Assembly: GCF_008806595.1 (NCBI RefSeq) | Contig: NZ_VZRB01000002.1 | Location: 434,001 to 498,000 of the forward strand | Direction: 5' to 3' | Length of the DNA stretch: 64,000 bases | Source of the DNA: Streptomyces luteolifulvus | Lineage (GTDB): Bacteria > Actinomycetota > Actinomycetes > Streptomycetales > Streptomycetaceae | In this document: positions 25,504 through 33,993 of the stretch, one piece after another | How positions within the stretch are numbered: position 1 is the stretch's first letter | Layout: each line of letters starts with the position of its first letter | Notes under the pieces: model-generated | What the model was told of the DNA's origin: nothing | What the model saw: only the letters and a program-made list of their open reading frames with translations | Databases searched by the model: none | Position numbers and translations under genes: made by a program

Positions 25504-26460
25504 TCAGTCCAGACCGGCCGACTTCAGCCAGGCCTTGGCGACGTCCAGCGGGTCCTTCTTCTCCAGCTGGACCTGGGAGTCCATGTCCAGCAGCGTCTTC
25601 GTGTCCAGCTTGGCCGACACCGCGTTGAGCGCGGCGACGCCCTCCTCGGAGAGGCCGCTCTTGTGGACCAGCGGGGTCACGTTCGCGAAGCCGAAGAGGT
25701 TCTTCGGGTCCTGCAGGACGACGAACTTCTCCTTGGTGATGGTCGGGTCGGTGGTGAAGATGTCCGCGGCCTGCACGGTGTTCTTCGTCAGCGCCGCCTG
25801 GGTGAGCGGACCGCCCGCGTCCAGCGCCTTGAAGGACTTGAACTTCAGGCCGTACGCGGACTCCAGGCCCTTCAGCCCCTGCTGCCGGGTCTGGAACTCG
25901 GGCGAGCCGCCGATGACCAGGTCCGGGGCGATGTCCTTGAGATCCTCCAGGGTGGACTCGCCCGTGAGGCGGTACTTCTTCGCCGTCTCGGCGTTGAGGC
26001 TGACGGAGTCCTTGTCCTCGGCGGGCGCCGAGTCCAGCAGCGTCAGCTTCGAGTCCAGCTTGGTCTTCACGGCGGCGTTCACGGCCTCGGCCGACTCCTG
26101 CGGGGCCTTGGAGTCCAGGTACGCGAGCAGCGAGCCGTTGTACTCGGGCAGAACCGTGACCGAGCCGTTCTTCAGCAGGCCGTAAGTGGTCTCGCGGCTG
26201 CCGATGTTGAGCTTGTAGCTGACCTTGATGCCCTTGGCTTTCAGGGCCTCGCCGTAGATGTCGGCGATCAGGATGCTCTCGGCGAAGTTGTTGGAGCCGA
26301 CGACGACGGTGCCGCCGTCCGGCTTCTTCTCGGAGAGCGGGTCGGTGGTGTCGTCGGAGGAGGAACATCCCGCCAGCAGGGCCGCGGCAGCGGCGAGCGC
26401 GACGCCGGCCACGCCGGGACGATTCCTGAGGGACCTGCTGTGCGAAGCAGTAGAAGTCAC
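25504..26460 (-). CDS. Glycine betaine/choline-type substrate-binding lipoprotein (OpuCC/ProX-like)
   Basis: A 318-residue lipoprotein with lipobox LLAGC, then the two-lobe osmoprotectant-binding fold (VVVGSNNFAESILIADIYGEAL; YGLLKNGSVTVLPEYNGSLLAYL; ADIFTTDPTITKEKFVVLQDP). Aromatic residues and YNGS are consistent with a quaternary-amine cage, so the ligand is likely betaine, choline or carnitine-like. It is the last gene of the operon and sits behind a 157-bp gap after the second permease; a hairpin there and a candidate -35 TTGACT suggest an extra promoter. Terminated by the hairpin inside cvnD. Confidence 0.9.
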   Translation of the reverse strand: MTSTASHSRSLRNRPGVAGVALAAAAALLAGCSSSDDTTDPLSEKKPDGGTVVVGSNNFAESILIADIYGEALKAKGIKVSYKLNIGSRETTYGLLKNGSVTVLPEYNGSLLAYLDSKAPQESAEAVNAAVKTKLDSKLTLLDSAPAEDKDSVSLNAETAKKYRLTGESTLEDLKDIAPDLVIGGSPEFQTRQQGLKGLESAYGLKFKSFKALDAGGPLTQAALTKNTVQAADIFTTDPTITKEKFVVLQDPKNLFGFANVTPLVHKSGLSEEGVAALNAVSAKLDTKTLLDMDSQVQLEKKDPLDVAKAWLKSAGLD

Positions 26461-26490
26461 GATTCCCGTTCCGGATCTCGGGGGTGCTCG

Positions 26491-26514
26491 GATGTTCTCT
26501 TGGCTGTTCTCTTG
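26491..26514. repeat. 12-bp tandem repeat in the leader of the binding-protein gene
   Basis: GATGTTCTCTTG and GCTGTTCTCTTG follow each other directly (11 of 12 identical) in the leader just upstream of the lipoprotein start. They could bind a regulator at this separate promoter. Confidence 0.5.
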
Positions 26515-26617
26515 ACCTGGAACTGATCCAATCCAGCGGGTTCTTGTTCAGTCAAGAGCAGCCTGATTACCAATTGGCTTCAGAAGGTGGCTGATTGTGC
26601 TGGTGCCCCGGCAGGCA

Positions 26618-27286
26618 CTAGTTGCTTCTGCGCACCCCGGGCGACACCGCGAGCCGCCCGACGGCCCAGAACAGGCCGAGGGTGGCCAGAGCCAGCACGG
26701 CGACCAGGGTGGCGCCGCCGACGACCTTCTCGTAGTCGCGCTGGTAGAGACCGTCGACGATGTAGCGGCCGAGACCGCCGAGGCTGACGTACGCGGCGAT
26801 CGTGGCCGTCGAGACGATCTGGATGGCGGCGGAGCGCAGACCGCTGAGGATCAGCGGGAGCGCGACCGGCAGTTCGACCTGGAGCAGGATGCGGGACTCG
26901 TGCATCCCCATGCCGCGAGCGGCGTCCACCGGGGACGGGTCGACCGAGCGCACCGCCTCGTAGGTGGTCACCAGGATCGGCGGGACGGCGAGGACGACCA
27001 GCGGGATCATCACCGGCAGCAGGCCGAGGCCGAGCACGACGAACATCAGCACCAGCAGACCGAAGCTCGGCAGGGCCCGGGCGGCGGTGGCGATCAGGGA
27101 GAGGGCGTTGCCGCCGCGTCCCGTGTGTCCGGTCAACAGGCCCACGGGAAGGCCGATTCCGGCGGCGATGCCGAGTGCCACGAGGGAGTACAGGATGTGC
27201 TCCCACAGACGCGTGGGGATGCCGTCGTACCCCTTCCAGTGGGCGCTGTCGCTGAAGAAGGCGTTGATGAAGTTCAGTACGTTCAC
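26618..27286 (-). CDS. ABC transporter permease, osmoprotectant type (second)
   Basis: A 222-residue permease with about five membrane helices and the binding-protein-dependent transport EAA loop (VDAARGMGMHESRILLQVELPVALPLILSGL). It pairs with the permease of the next gene upstream, whose stop it overlaps by four bases (27283-27286). The stop lies under a small hairpin (26600-26621, GGTGCC/GGCACT-like arms) that may attenuate transcription into the binding-protein gene. Confidence 0.9.
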   Translation of the reverse strand: MNVLNFINAFFSDSAHWKGYDGIPTRLWEHILYSLVALGIAAGIGLPVGLLTGHTGRGGNALSLIATAARALPSFGLLVLMFVVLGLGLLPVMIPLVVLAVPPILVTTYEAVRSVDPSPVDAARGMGMHESRILLQVELPVALPLILSGLRSAAIQIVSTATIAAYVSLGGLGRYIVDGLYQRDYEKVVGGATLVAVLALATLGLFWAVGRLAVSPGVRRSN

Positions 27287-27930
27287 TTGGCCGTGTCCTC
27301 CATCCAGGGCGTCAGCAGGTGACGGAGGCCCACCAGCAGGGCGTCGATGACGATCGCCAGGACGGCGGTGGTCACCACGGAGTTAACGGCCAGTTCGGGC
27401 CGGTGGTAGAACATCGAGTCGGCGAGCAGGTTGCCGAGGGCTCCCTGGTTGCCGATCAGGGTGCCGACACTGACGAGGCTGATGCTCGACACGACCGCGA
27501 CGCGCAGCCCCGCGATGATCGCGGGTACCGCGATCGGCAACTGCACCTGGACGTAACGCCTTAGGGGCCCGAAGCCCATCGCGGTGGCGGCGGCGAGGGT
27601 CTCCTGCGGCACCGACCGCACTCCGTCGACGATCGCCGGGACCAGGATCACCAGACTGTAGACGGCCAGCGGGATCATCACCGTGAGCTCGGTCTGGCCC
27701 GTGTAGTCGATGAGCACGACGAAGAAGGCCAGCGACGGGATGGCGTACAGCACGGTCGTCACCCACAGCACGGGCGGGTACAGCCAGCGGAAGCGCACGC
27801 ACAGCTGCGCGATCGGCAGCGCAAGCACCAGCCCGGCGAGGACCGGCAGCAGTGCCTCGCGCAGATGCAGACCGATCAGCCCGAGCCAGCTGTGCTGAAG
27901 GTCGCTGGGGATGTCGAAGAAGCCGCTCAT
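27283..27930 (-). CDS. ABC transporter permease, osmoprotectant type (first)
   Basis: A 215-residue permease with five to six helices and an EAA loop (LAAATAMGFGPLRRYVQVQLPIAVPAII). It resembles OpuCB/OpuCD. The start overlaps the ATPase stop by four bases (27927-27930) and the end overlaps the second permease. The two permeases would form the heterodimeric channel of a betaine importer. Confidence 0.92.
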   Translation of the reverse strand: MSGFFDIPSDLQHSWLGLIGLHLREALLPVLAGLVLALPIAQLCVRFRWLYPPVLWVTTVLYAIPSLAFFVVLIDYTGQTELTVMIPLAVYSLVILVPAIVDGVRSVPQETLAAATAMGFGPLRRYVQVQLPIAVPAIIAGLRVAVVSSISLVSVGTLIGNQGALGNLLADSMFYHRPELAVNSVVTTAVLAIVIDALLVGLRHLLTPWMEDTAK

Positions 27931-29057
27931 CGCAGGGCCTTCGCCTCGCTCGTGCTCTCCTTGTGCGCTCCTCGGATCGCCTCGGCGATGGTCTGCTGGG
28001 ACACGACTCCGGCGACCCGGCCGTCCGCGTCGACCGCGACGGCCCAGCCGGTGGGCGAGAGGACGGCGCAGTCGAGAGCGGCCCGCAACGAGTCCGTACC
28101 GGCGACGAACGGCCGCCCGTACGACAGGAGTTGCGCGGGGTCGATCTCCCCGGCGGTCAGGTTCCGCGGCTCGCTCCAGCCGAGTGGCTTGCCGTCCGGA
28201 CTCGTTACGAGGAGGTAGGGGGCGTCCGGCGTGTCGCGGGCGGCGATCTGCTCGGCGGTGGAGTCGGTCGCGACAACCGGCGCGGTCACCAACTCCAGTC
28301 CCGCGGAGGGGAAGAAGGACAGCCTCCGGATGCCGCGGTCCGCGCCGAGAAAGTCCTCGACGAACTCGTCCGCGGGCTCGGACAGCAGCTCGGCGGGCGG
28401 CGCGAACTGGGCGAGCCGGCCGCCGGTGCGCATCACGGCGACCATCGTGCCGAGCTTCACGGCCTCGTCGATGTCATGGGTGACGAAGACGATCGTCTTT
28501 CCCAACTCCTCCTGGATACGCAGGAGTTCATCCTGAAGTCCCTTGCGCACCACGGGGTCGACGGCCGAGAACGGCTCGTCCATGAGCAGCACCGGGGGGT
28601 CCGCGGCGAGGGCGCGGGCCACGCCGACGCGCTGCTGCTGGCCGCCGGACAGCTGGTAGGGGTACCGCTTGGCGAGCGAGGCGTCGAGCCCGACCCGGCC
28701 CATCAGCTCACGGGCGCGCTCGCGGGCCTTCTCCTTGCCCCAGCCGAGCAGGCGGGGCACGGTGGCGATGTTGTCGATGATCGTGCGGTGCTGGAAGAGA
28801 CCGGCGTTCTGGATGACGTAACCCATGGACCGGCGCAGCGTGTTGACCGGCTGCCGCATGATGTCCCGGCCGTCGAGGAGGATCGTTCCTTCGCTCGGTT
28901 CGACCATGCGGTTGATCATGCGCAGCGTCGTGGTCTTGCCGCAGCCCGACGGTCCCACCAGGACGGTGATCGAACGGTCCGGTATGTCCAGGGACAGACG
29001 GTCGACCGCCACCGTGCCGTCCGGATACCGCTTGGTGACTGAATCTATCCGTATCAA
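27927..29057 (-). CDS. opuCA: Glycine betaine/carnitine/choline ABC transporter ATPase with CBS domains (OpuCA-like)
   Basis: A 376-residue ATPase. Walker A GPSGCGKTT, signature LSGGQQQR and Walker B LLMDEP are present, and residues after ~265 form a paired CBS region (LVTAPVVATDSTAEQI through VSQQTIAEAIRGA), as in OpuCA and ProV proteins that sense ionic strength. The start is probably the TTG at 29057 (MIRIDSVTKRY). A GTG at 29105 would add 16 residues of poor similarity. It is the first gene of the operon ATPase-permease-permease-binding protein. ApbE lies 80 bp upstream. Confidence 0.93.
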   Translation of the reverse strand: MIRIDSVTKRYPDGTVAVDRLSLDIPDRSITVLVGPSGCGKTTTLRMINRMVEPSEGTILLDGRDIMRQPVNTLRRSMGYVIQNAGLFQHRTIIDNIATVPRLLGWGKEKARERARELMGRVGLDASLAKRYPYQLSGGQQQRVGVARALAADPPVLLMDEPFSAVDPVVRKGLQDELLRIQEELGKTIVFVTHDIDEAVKLGTMVAVMRTGGRLAQFAPPAELLSEPADEFVEDFLGADRGIRRLSFFPSAGLELVTAPVVATDSTAEQIAARDTPDAPYLLVTSPDGKPLGWSEPRNLTAGEIDPAQLLSYGRPFVAGTDSLRAALDCAVLSPTGWAVAVDADGRVAGVVSQQTIAEAIRGAHKESTSEAKALR

Positions 29058-29138
29058 AACGCCGCATACCCTTCGGGTCTGGCAGAAGTCGCCGCTTGAG
29101 ACCACGGTTTCGCCCGGGCGGCCCGTCGGGTGATGAGT

Positions 29139-29873
29139 CTAGACCTCTTGATGCGCGGCAACGGGGAACCCGGGCGTGCGCAGCACCCGTCGTCCGGCGT
29201 CCACCGCGAAGACCTCGCACCCCTCCAGTCCGGCGGCCCAGTCGACGCCCTCCCCGCCCATCGCGAACGCGGCCGTGGCGACCGAGTCCGCCTCGGTCAG
29301 GGAAGCCGCCGTGACGGTGAGGCTGAGAAGTCCGGTCGCGGGGCGGCCCGTACGGCCGTCGATGATGTGGTCGCCCCGCTCGTAGCACGCGGAGGTCGCC
29401 ACGGCCCCGTCGGTGACGTCGAGGACGGCGCACAGGTGGTCGGCGATCTCGGGGTGCCGTACGCCGACCCGCCAGGGCCCGCCGACGGCGACCACGTCAC
29501 CGCCGGCGTTGAGACAGAAGCGCCGCGCCCCGGCGTCCGCCAGCAGCTCCGCCGCCCGCTGCACCGCCCAGCCCTTGACCACCGCGCAGGGGTCGAGGCC
29601 GCGGCCGGGCAGCCGTACGTCGAAGGCGCCGCCGGTGGCGGTCCGGTAGTGCTCGCAGATGCCGAGGATCTCGACCAGATCGGCGCTGAGGTCGCCGGCC
29701 TTCAGCTCGCCCCTGCCGTACCGGGACACCTCGCTGCCGTCCTTGAACGGGCTGAACCGCTCGTCGGCTTCACGCAGCCGGGCGAACACCGCGTCCGCGG
29801 CCGCGCCGAAATCGCCCTCGTCGTCGATACGGAGCGACACCGGGAACCCCATGACGTGTTCGACGCGGCGCAC
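29139..29873 (-). CDS. apbE: FAD:protein FMN transferase (ApbE)
   Basis: A 244-residue ApbE that attaches FMN from FAD to a threonine on target proteins. The N-terminus MRRVEHVMGFPVSL, the FAD-binding DPCAVVKGWAVQRA and the metal-binding LNAGGDVVAVG are typical. It lacks a signal peptide or lipobox, so it acts in the cytoplasm or its target is modified before export. The GTG start is two bases past the stop of the FMN-binding protein gene, so they are coupled. The obvious substrate is that neighbour, which carries an SGAT flavinylation motif. Confidence 0.95.
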   Translation of the reverse strand: MRRVEHVMGFPVSLRIDDEGDFGAAADAVFARLREADERFSPFKDGSEVSRYGRGELKAGDLSADLVEILGICEHYRTATGGAFDVRLPGRGLDPCAVVKGWAVQRAAELLADAGARRFCLNAGGDVVAVGGPWRVGVRHPEIADHLCAVLDVTDGAVATSACYERGDHIIDGRTGRPATGLLSLTVTAASLTEADSVATAAFAMGGEGVDWAAGLEGCEVFAVDAGRRVLRTPGFPVAAHQEV

Positions 29874-29875
29874 GG

Positions 29876-30298
29876 TCAGGCGCCCTTCGCGTCGATGGCG
29901 GCCTGCAGCGACTCCCGGTAGGCGTCGCTCGTGAGCGTGGCGCCCGACACCGTGTCGACGTCCGCGCTCTGCGCCTCCAGCGTCGCCGCGATCAACTTCG
30001 GCACTGCCGCCGTCGTCTGCGGATGATTCGGCTGCTGAAGCAGCTTGACGGCGGTGATCTTCCCACCCTCGAAAGACACCTGCACCCGCACGGCGCCCTT
30101 CTCCGTGTTCACCGTCGAACCGTCGACCACGTCGGACGAAGAGGATGAAGAGGACGAGGAAGACGAGGAGGAGGACGCGGAAGGTGTCGAGGCGGGTGCG
30201 GCGGCCTCGGTGGTCGTCGTGCCGTCCGACGGCGCATAACGCCACACGGGGACCAGGCCCGCAACGGTCAGGACCAGAACAGGAATTGCTCGCTTCAC
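29876..30298 (-). CDS. FMN-binding domain protein, probable ApbE substrate
   Basis: A 140-residue protein with one N-terminal membrane helix (5-20), a serine-rich linker with a run of about 14 serines (42-55), and an FMN_bind domain (56-140). SGAT at 118-121 is the flavinylation motif, with T121 as the likely attachment site. The flavin domain would sit outside the membrane and pass electrons between the cytochrome reductase and an external acceptor. The GTG start follows GAGAGGGAC. It lies between the reductase gene (10 bp) and apbE (2 bp). Confidence 0.88.
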   Translation of the reverse strand: MKRAIPVLVLTVAGLVPVWRYAPSDGTTTTEAAAPASTPSASSSSSSSSSSSSSSDVVDGSTVNTEKGAVRVQVSFEGGKITAVKLLQQPNHPQTTAAVPKLIAATLEAQSADVDTVSGATLTSDAYRESLQAAIDAKGA

Positions 30299-30308
30299 GA
30301 TGTCCCTC

Positions 30309-31646
30309 TCATCCCGCCAGGCTGAAGCGCTCGTGATGGATCTGCTGTGTGGGCACGCCCAGTTCGCGCAGGGTGCGCAGCACGGCACCGGTCATGCCGG
30401 GCGGTCCGCACAGGAAGACGTCCCGGTCGGCGACGTCCGGCACGAGCCGTGCGAGCTCGCCCGGCGCCAGCTTGTCGGGGGCGGCCCGTCCGGTGATCAG
30501 ATGGAGTTCGGCGCCCTTGGCGTGGGCGAGTTCCCGCAGTTCGTCGTAGAGAACGGCGTCGCCGTCGGTGGCCACCCGGTAGATGAGGACCACATGGCCG
30601 TGCAGTTCCTCCAGCAGCGCCCGCATGGGGGTGATGCCCACGCCGCCCGCGATGAGCAGGGTCTCGGGCCGGGTGCGGTGCATCGTGGTGAAGGCGCCGT
30701 AGGGCCCCTCGGCGAACACCCGCGTGCCCACCTTCACATGCCGCAGGGCTGCGGTGCCGTCGCCGACGGTCTTGGCGGTGAGCCGGAGGGTGCGGCCGTC
30801 GGGTGCGGCCGACAGCGAGTACGGATTGGCCTGCCACCAGCGGTCCCGGGTCAGGAACCGCCACAGGAAGAACTGGCCGGCGCGTGCGGGCATCCGGTCC
30901 AGGTCGCGGCCGGTCATGTAGATCGAGACGACGCTGTCGGACTCGGGGACGACGGCCGTGACCCGCAGCTGGTGGCGCCAGTTCCGCCACAGCGGGAGCA
31001 GCAGCCGGCCCACCGCCACCGAGCCGAGGGCGAAAGCCCACACCGCGTACCAGTACGCCGTGGCAGCAGGGGACGAGGTGAAGGTCGTACCGGCGGCGAC
31101 CTGGTGGCTGAAGGCGAGCACCACCGCGAGGTAGGTGTACAGGTGGATGAAGTGCCAGGTCTCGTACGCGAGGCGGCGCCGGGCGAAGCGGGCGGAGACG
31201 GCGCCCACGACGAGGACGATCGCCAGCGCGACGACGGCACGGAGCACGCCCTCGACGGTCTCGGCGAGGTCGATCAGCTGGTTCACCGGGTCCAGGGAGG
31301 AGGACTCGGCGTAGCCGAAGGTGATGAAGACGGCGTGCGCGAGCAGGGTCCACAGGATGCCGAAGCCCGTCCAGCGGTGCCAGAGGGTCAGCCGGTCCAT
31401 GCCGATGCGGCGGTCGAGCCAGGGCAGCCGGGCCACCAGCAGCAGCTGGAAGGCCATCAGCAGGGCGCCGTAGAGGCCGGCCAGGCGGCCCAGCACTACG
31501 AGGGTGTTCGAGGCGAAACCCGCCTGGGTGAAGAAGAAGGTCACCACGGCCGCGTTCGCGGCCAGCACGGCGTACAGCCCCGTGCGGGCCACCACCCTGG
31601 GCCGTATCGCCGTGGGGGGAACGGGGGGCGATTGGACGGTCGTCAC
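30309..31646 (-). CDS. Ferric-reductase-like membrane oxidoreductase (heme b, FAD, NAD(P))
   Basis: A 445-residue protein. The first half is a ferric reductase transmembrane domain with several helices and histidines placed as heme ligands (LWHRWTG, LLAHAVF, HFIHLYTYLAVVLAFSHQ). The C-terminal half is a ferredoxin-NADP reductase module: NPYSLS binds FAD, GPYGAF and GGVGITPMRALLEEL bind the pyridine nucleotide, and CGPPGM closes the NAD site. It should move electrons from NAD(P)H across the membrane to an extracytoplasmic acceptor, plausibly the FMN protein of the same operon. It starts the operon and is divergent from the two-component genes. Confidence 0.93.
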   Translation of the reverse strand: MTTVQSPPVPPTAIRPRVVARTGLYAVLAANAAVVTFFFTQAGFASNTLVVLGRLAGLYGALLMAFQLLLVARLPWLDRRIGMDRLTLWHRWTGFGILWTLLAHAVFITFGYAESSSLDPVNQLIDLAETVEGVLRAVVALAIVLVVGAVSARFARRRLAYETWHFIHLYTYLAVVLAFSHQVAAGTTFTSSPAATAYWYAVWAFALGSVAVGRLLLPLWRNWRHQLRVTAVVPESDSVVSIYMTGRDLDRMPARAGQFFLWRFLTRDRWWQANPYSLSAAPDGRTLRLTAKTVGDGTAALRHVKVGTRVFAEGPYGAFTTMHRTRPETLLIAGGVGITPMRALLEELHGHVVLIYRVATDGDAVLYDELRELAHAKGAELHLITGRAAPDKLAPGELARLVPDVADRDVFLCGPPGMTGAVLRTLRELGVPTQQIHHERFSLAG

Positions 31647-31697
31647 GGGCGACAGCTCCTTGATCGGGTCCGGGGTTACGAGCTTGGCGGGCCGGAG

Positions 31698-31743
31698 CTG
31701 TCGTTCTACTGTCGTTTGACTTTCAAGTGGTTATCGAAGTGGT
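31698..31743. promoter_or_regulatory. Direct repeats in the divergent promoter, candidate response-regulator site
   Basis: CTGTCGTTCTA (31698-31708) and CTGTCGTTTGA (31709-31719) are adjacent 11-bp direct repeats. AAGTGGT recurs at 31725-31731 and 31737-31743, 12 bases apart. OmpR/PhoB-type regulators bind such head-to-tail repeats at one helical turn. The site lies between the reductase operon and the two-component operon. Confidence 0.5.
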
Positions 31744-31796
31744 CGTGGACGCCGGCCGGGTCTGGCACCAGGAGTTCCGTGAAGGAGGATGAGCGG

Positions 31797-32513
31797 GTGG
31801 AGAAAGTACGCCTTCTCGTCGTGGACGACGATCCGCCCATCGCCGACCTCGTGGCGACGGTCGCCCGCTACGAGGGCTGGGAGGCGGCCACCGCCAACTC
31901 CGGTGAGGAGGCGCTGAGGGTGGCCGCCGACTTCCGTCCGGACATCGTGGTGCTCGACCTGATGCTGCCCGACGTCGACGGCTTCGGCGTCCTCGACCGG
32001 CTGCGCGCCTTGGGGACGATGGTGCCGGTGGTGTTCCTCACGGCGCGCGACGCCGTCGCCGACCGGGTGGCGGGGCTGACCCGCGGCGGGGACGACTATC
32101 TGGTCAAGCCGTTCGCGGTGGAGGAGCTGATGGCCCGGCTGCGGACCGTGCTGCGGCGCAGCGCCGGGCCCGGCTTCGAGCGGTCCGTGCTGCGGATCGG
32201 GGACCTCACCATGGACGAGGACACCCGCGAAGTGCGCCGCGGCGAGCGGCTGCTCACCCTCACCCCGACCGAGTACGAGGTGCTGCGCTATCTGATGCGC
32301 AAGTCGCCGACCGTACTGACCAAGGCACAGATCCTCGACCATGTCTGGGAGTACGGCTTCGGCGGCCGCTCGAACGTCGTCGAGCTGGTCGTCAGCCGGC
32401 TGCGCCGCAAGCTGGACGAACCTGGCGAGCGCGGAGCAAGCGGGGAGAACGGGACGCCTGTGATCCACACGGTCCGCGGCTTCGGATACGTGGTCCGGCA
32501 GGCGGCCGAGTGA
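31797..32513 (+). CDS. OmpR/PhoB family response regulator
   Basis: A 238-residue regulator. The receiver domain has the acidic pocket LLVVDDD, the phosphoacceptor Asp in IVVLDLMLPD and the lysine in DYLVKPF. A winged-helix DNA-binding domain (about 140-238) follows. The GTG at 31797 follows AAGGAGG with good spacing; an in-frame GTG at 31779 is the alternative. It overlaps the kinase start by four bases. Position predicts that it regulates itself and the divergent reductase operon. Confidence 0.93.
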   Translation: MEKVRLLVVDDDPPIADLVATVARYEGWEAATANSGEEALRVAADFRPDIVVLDLMLPDVDGFGVLDRLRALGTMVPVVFLTARDAVADRVAGLTRGGDDYLVKPFAVEELMARLRTVLRRSAGPGFERSVLRIGDLTMDEDTREVRRGERLLTLTPTEYEVLRYLMRKSPTVLTKAQILDHVWEYGFGGRSNVVELVVSRLRRKLDEPGERGASGENGTPVIHTVRGFGYVVRQAAE

Positions 32514-33985
32514 TCGGGCGGATACGGCGGGCCTACCGCGGGATGCGCCTGGGCACCCGGCTGGCGCTGGGGCTCGGGGCACTGGCCCTGACGGTGTTCG
32601 CCGTGGTCGGCACCGCCCAGACGACCTACATGCGCACCTGGCTGTCGGCCCAGCTCGACGCCCAACTCGGGCTCGCGCAGGTCGCCCAGTCCAAGAGCAT
32701 CGCGCAGCAAGGCACCCTCACGGGCAACAAGTACTACCGCTGGTACTACGCCGTGTACGACGTCTCGGACGGCACCCCCGTGCTCCGCAGACCCGAGGAA
32801 ACCACCGACCTGCCCAGGGACATCGCCGACCTCACCGCCGTGGCCCGGGCGCAGATCTCCGCGGGCACCGAGGTGCTGCGCACCGAGAACCTCGCCGGCG
32901 AGGGCGAGTACCGGCTGCGCGGCTGCGAGGTCGAGCCCGGAGTGGTCCTGGTCAGCGGCGCGCCCATGGACGACATCGAGGACACCGTGGGCCAGCTGAT
33001 CGCCATCCAGGTGGTCGCGTTCGGGCTCGCGCTGCTGGCGCTGGTGGTGTTCGGCCGCAGAATGCTGCGGCGCGGCCTCGAGCCGCTGAGCGACATGGCG
33101 CACACCGCCCACGGCATCACCTCCCACGATCTGACCGAGTCAGCGGCGAGGCTCCCGTTGCGCGCCGACGGCCGCGACGGCGGCCCCGAGGTCGAGGAAC
33201 TGCGCACCGCGTTCAACACCATGCTGGAGCACATCGACCGCTCGCTCGCGGTGCGTGCGGAGGCCGAGCAGCGGCTGCGCCGCTTCGTCGCGGACGCCTC
33301 GCACGAGCTGCGGACACCGCTGATGTCCGTACGGGGCTATGCGGACCTCTTCCAGTACGCGGCCGCCAACACGCCCGAGGAACGGGACAAGCACCTCGCC
33401 CGGCTGCGCGCCGAGGCCGCGCGGATGGGCTTCCTGCTGGACGACCTGCTGCTGCTCGCCCGCCTCGACGCCGACGAGGTGGAGGCCCCGCTGCGCCGGC
33501 AGGAGACGGACCTGGCGGACCTGGTCGAGCAGGCGGCCGACGCGTTCCGCGCGAGCCGCCCGGAGCATCCGCTGACGGTGGCGCCCGGCCCGCGCGCGCT
33601 GAGGCTCCGGCTGGACCCGCAGCGCATACGACAGGTCCTGGACAACCTGCTCACCAACGCGGCCGTGCACACCCCGCCCGGCACGGAGGTCTCCGTGTCC
33701 GTCTCCGTCCCCGTCTCCGGCGGCAGGGCCCTGGTGCGGATCACCGACGCGGGCCCCGGCATCCCGGCCGCCGACCGCGAGCGCATCTTCGACCGCTTCT
33801 ACCGCGTCGACAAGGCCCGCAGCCGCGACCGCGGCGGCAGCGGCCTCGGCCTCGCGGTCGCCATGTCACTGGTCCGCGCGCACGGCGGCACGATCGATCT
33901 GACCAGCGAACCGGGCAGGACGACGTTCACGATCGCGCTCCCGCTCGGCGGGGCCGGTGTCCTGACCCGGGCTCAGAGGATGTGA
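32510..33985 (+). CDS. Sensor histidine kinase, partner of the response regulator
   Basis: A 491-residue kinase with TM1 (about 16-38), an extracytoplasmic sensor of ~110 residues, TM2 (about 163-185), HAMP, the H box ASHELRTPLMS, the N box NLLTNAAVHTP, and the G boxes ITDAGPGIP and GSGLGLA. The sensor part has no recognisable domain. It converges with the STAND gene, with about 8 bp between the stops. Confidence 0.93.
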   Translation: MIGRIRRAYRGMRLGTRLALGLGALALTVFAVVGTAQTTYMRTWLSAQLDAQLGLAQVAQSKSIAQQGTLTGNKYYRWYYAVYDVSDGTPVLRRPEETTDLPRDIADLTAVARAQISAGTEVLRTENLAGEGEYRLRGCEVEPGVVLVSGAPMDDIEDTVGQLIAIQVVAFGLALLALVVFGRRMLRRGLEPLSDMAHTAHGITSHDLTESAARLPLRADGRDGGPEVEELRTAFNTMLEHIDRSLAVRAEAEQRLRRFVADASHELRTPLMSVRGYADLFQYAAANTPEERDKHLARLRAEAARMGFLLDDLLLLARLDADEVEAPLRRQETDLADLVEQAADAFRASRPEHPLTVAPGPRALRLRLDPQRIRQVLDNLLTNAAVHTPPGTEVSVSVSVPVSGGRALVRITDAGPGIPAADRERIFDRFYRVDKARSRDRGGSGLGLAVAMSLVRAHGGTIDLTSEPGRTTFTIALPLGGAGVLTRAQRM

Positions 33986-33993
33986 CACAGGCT

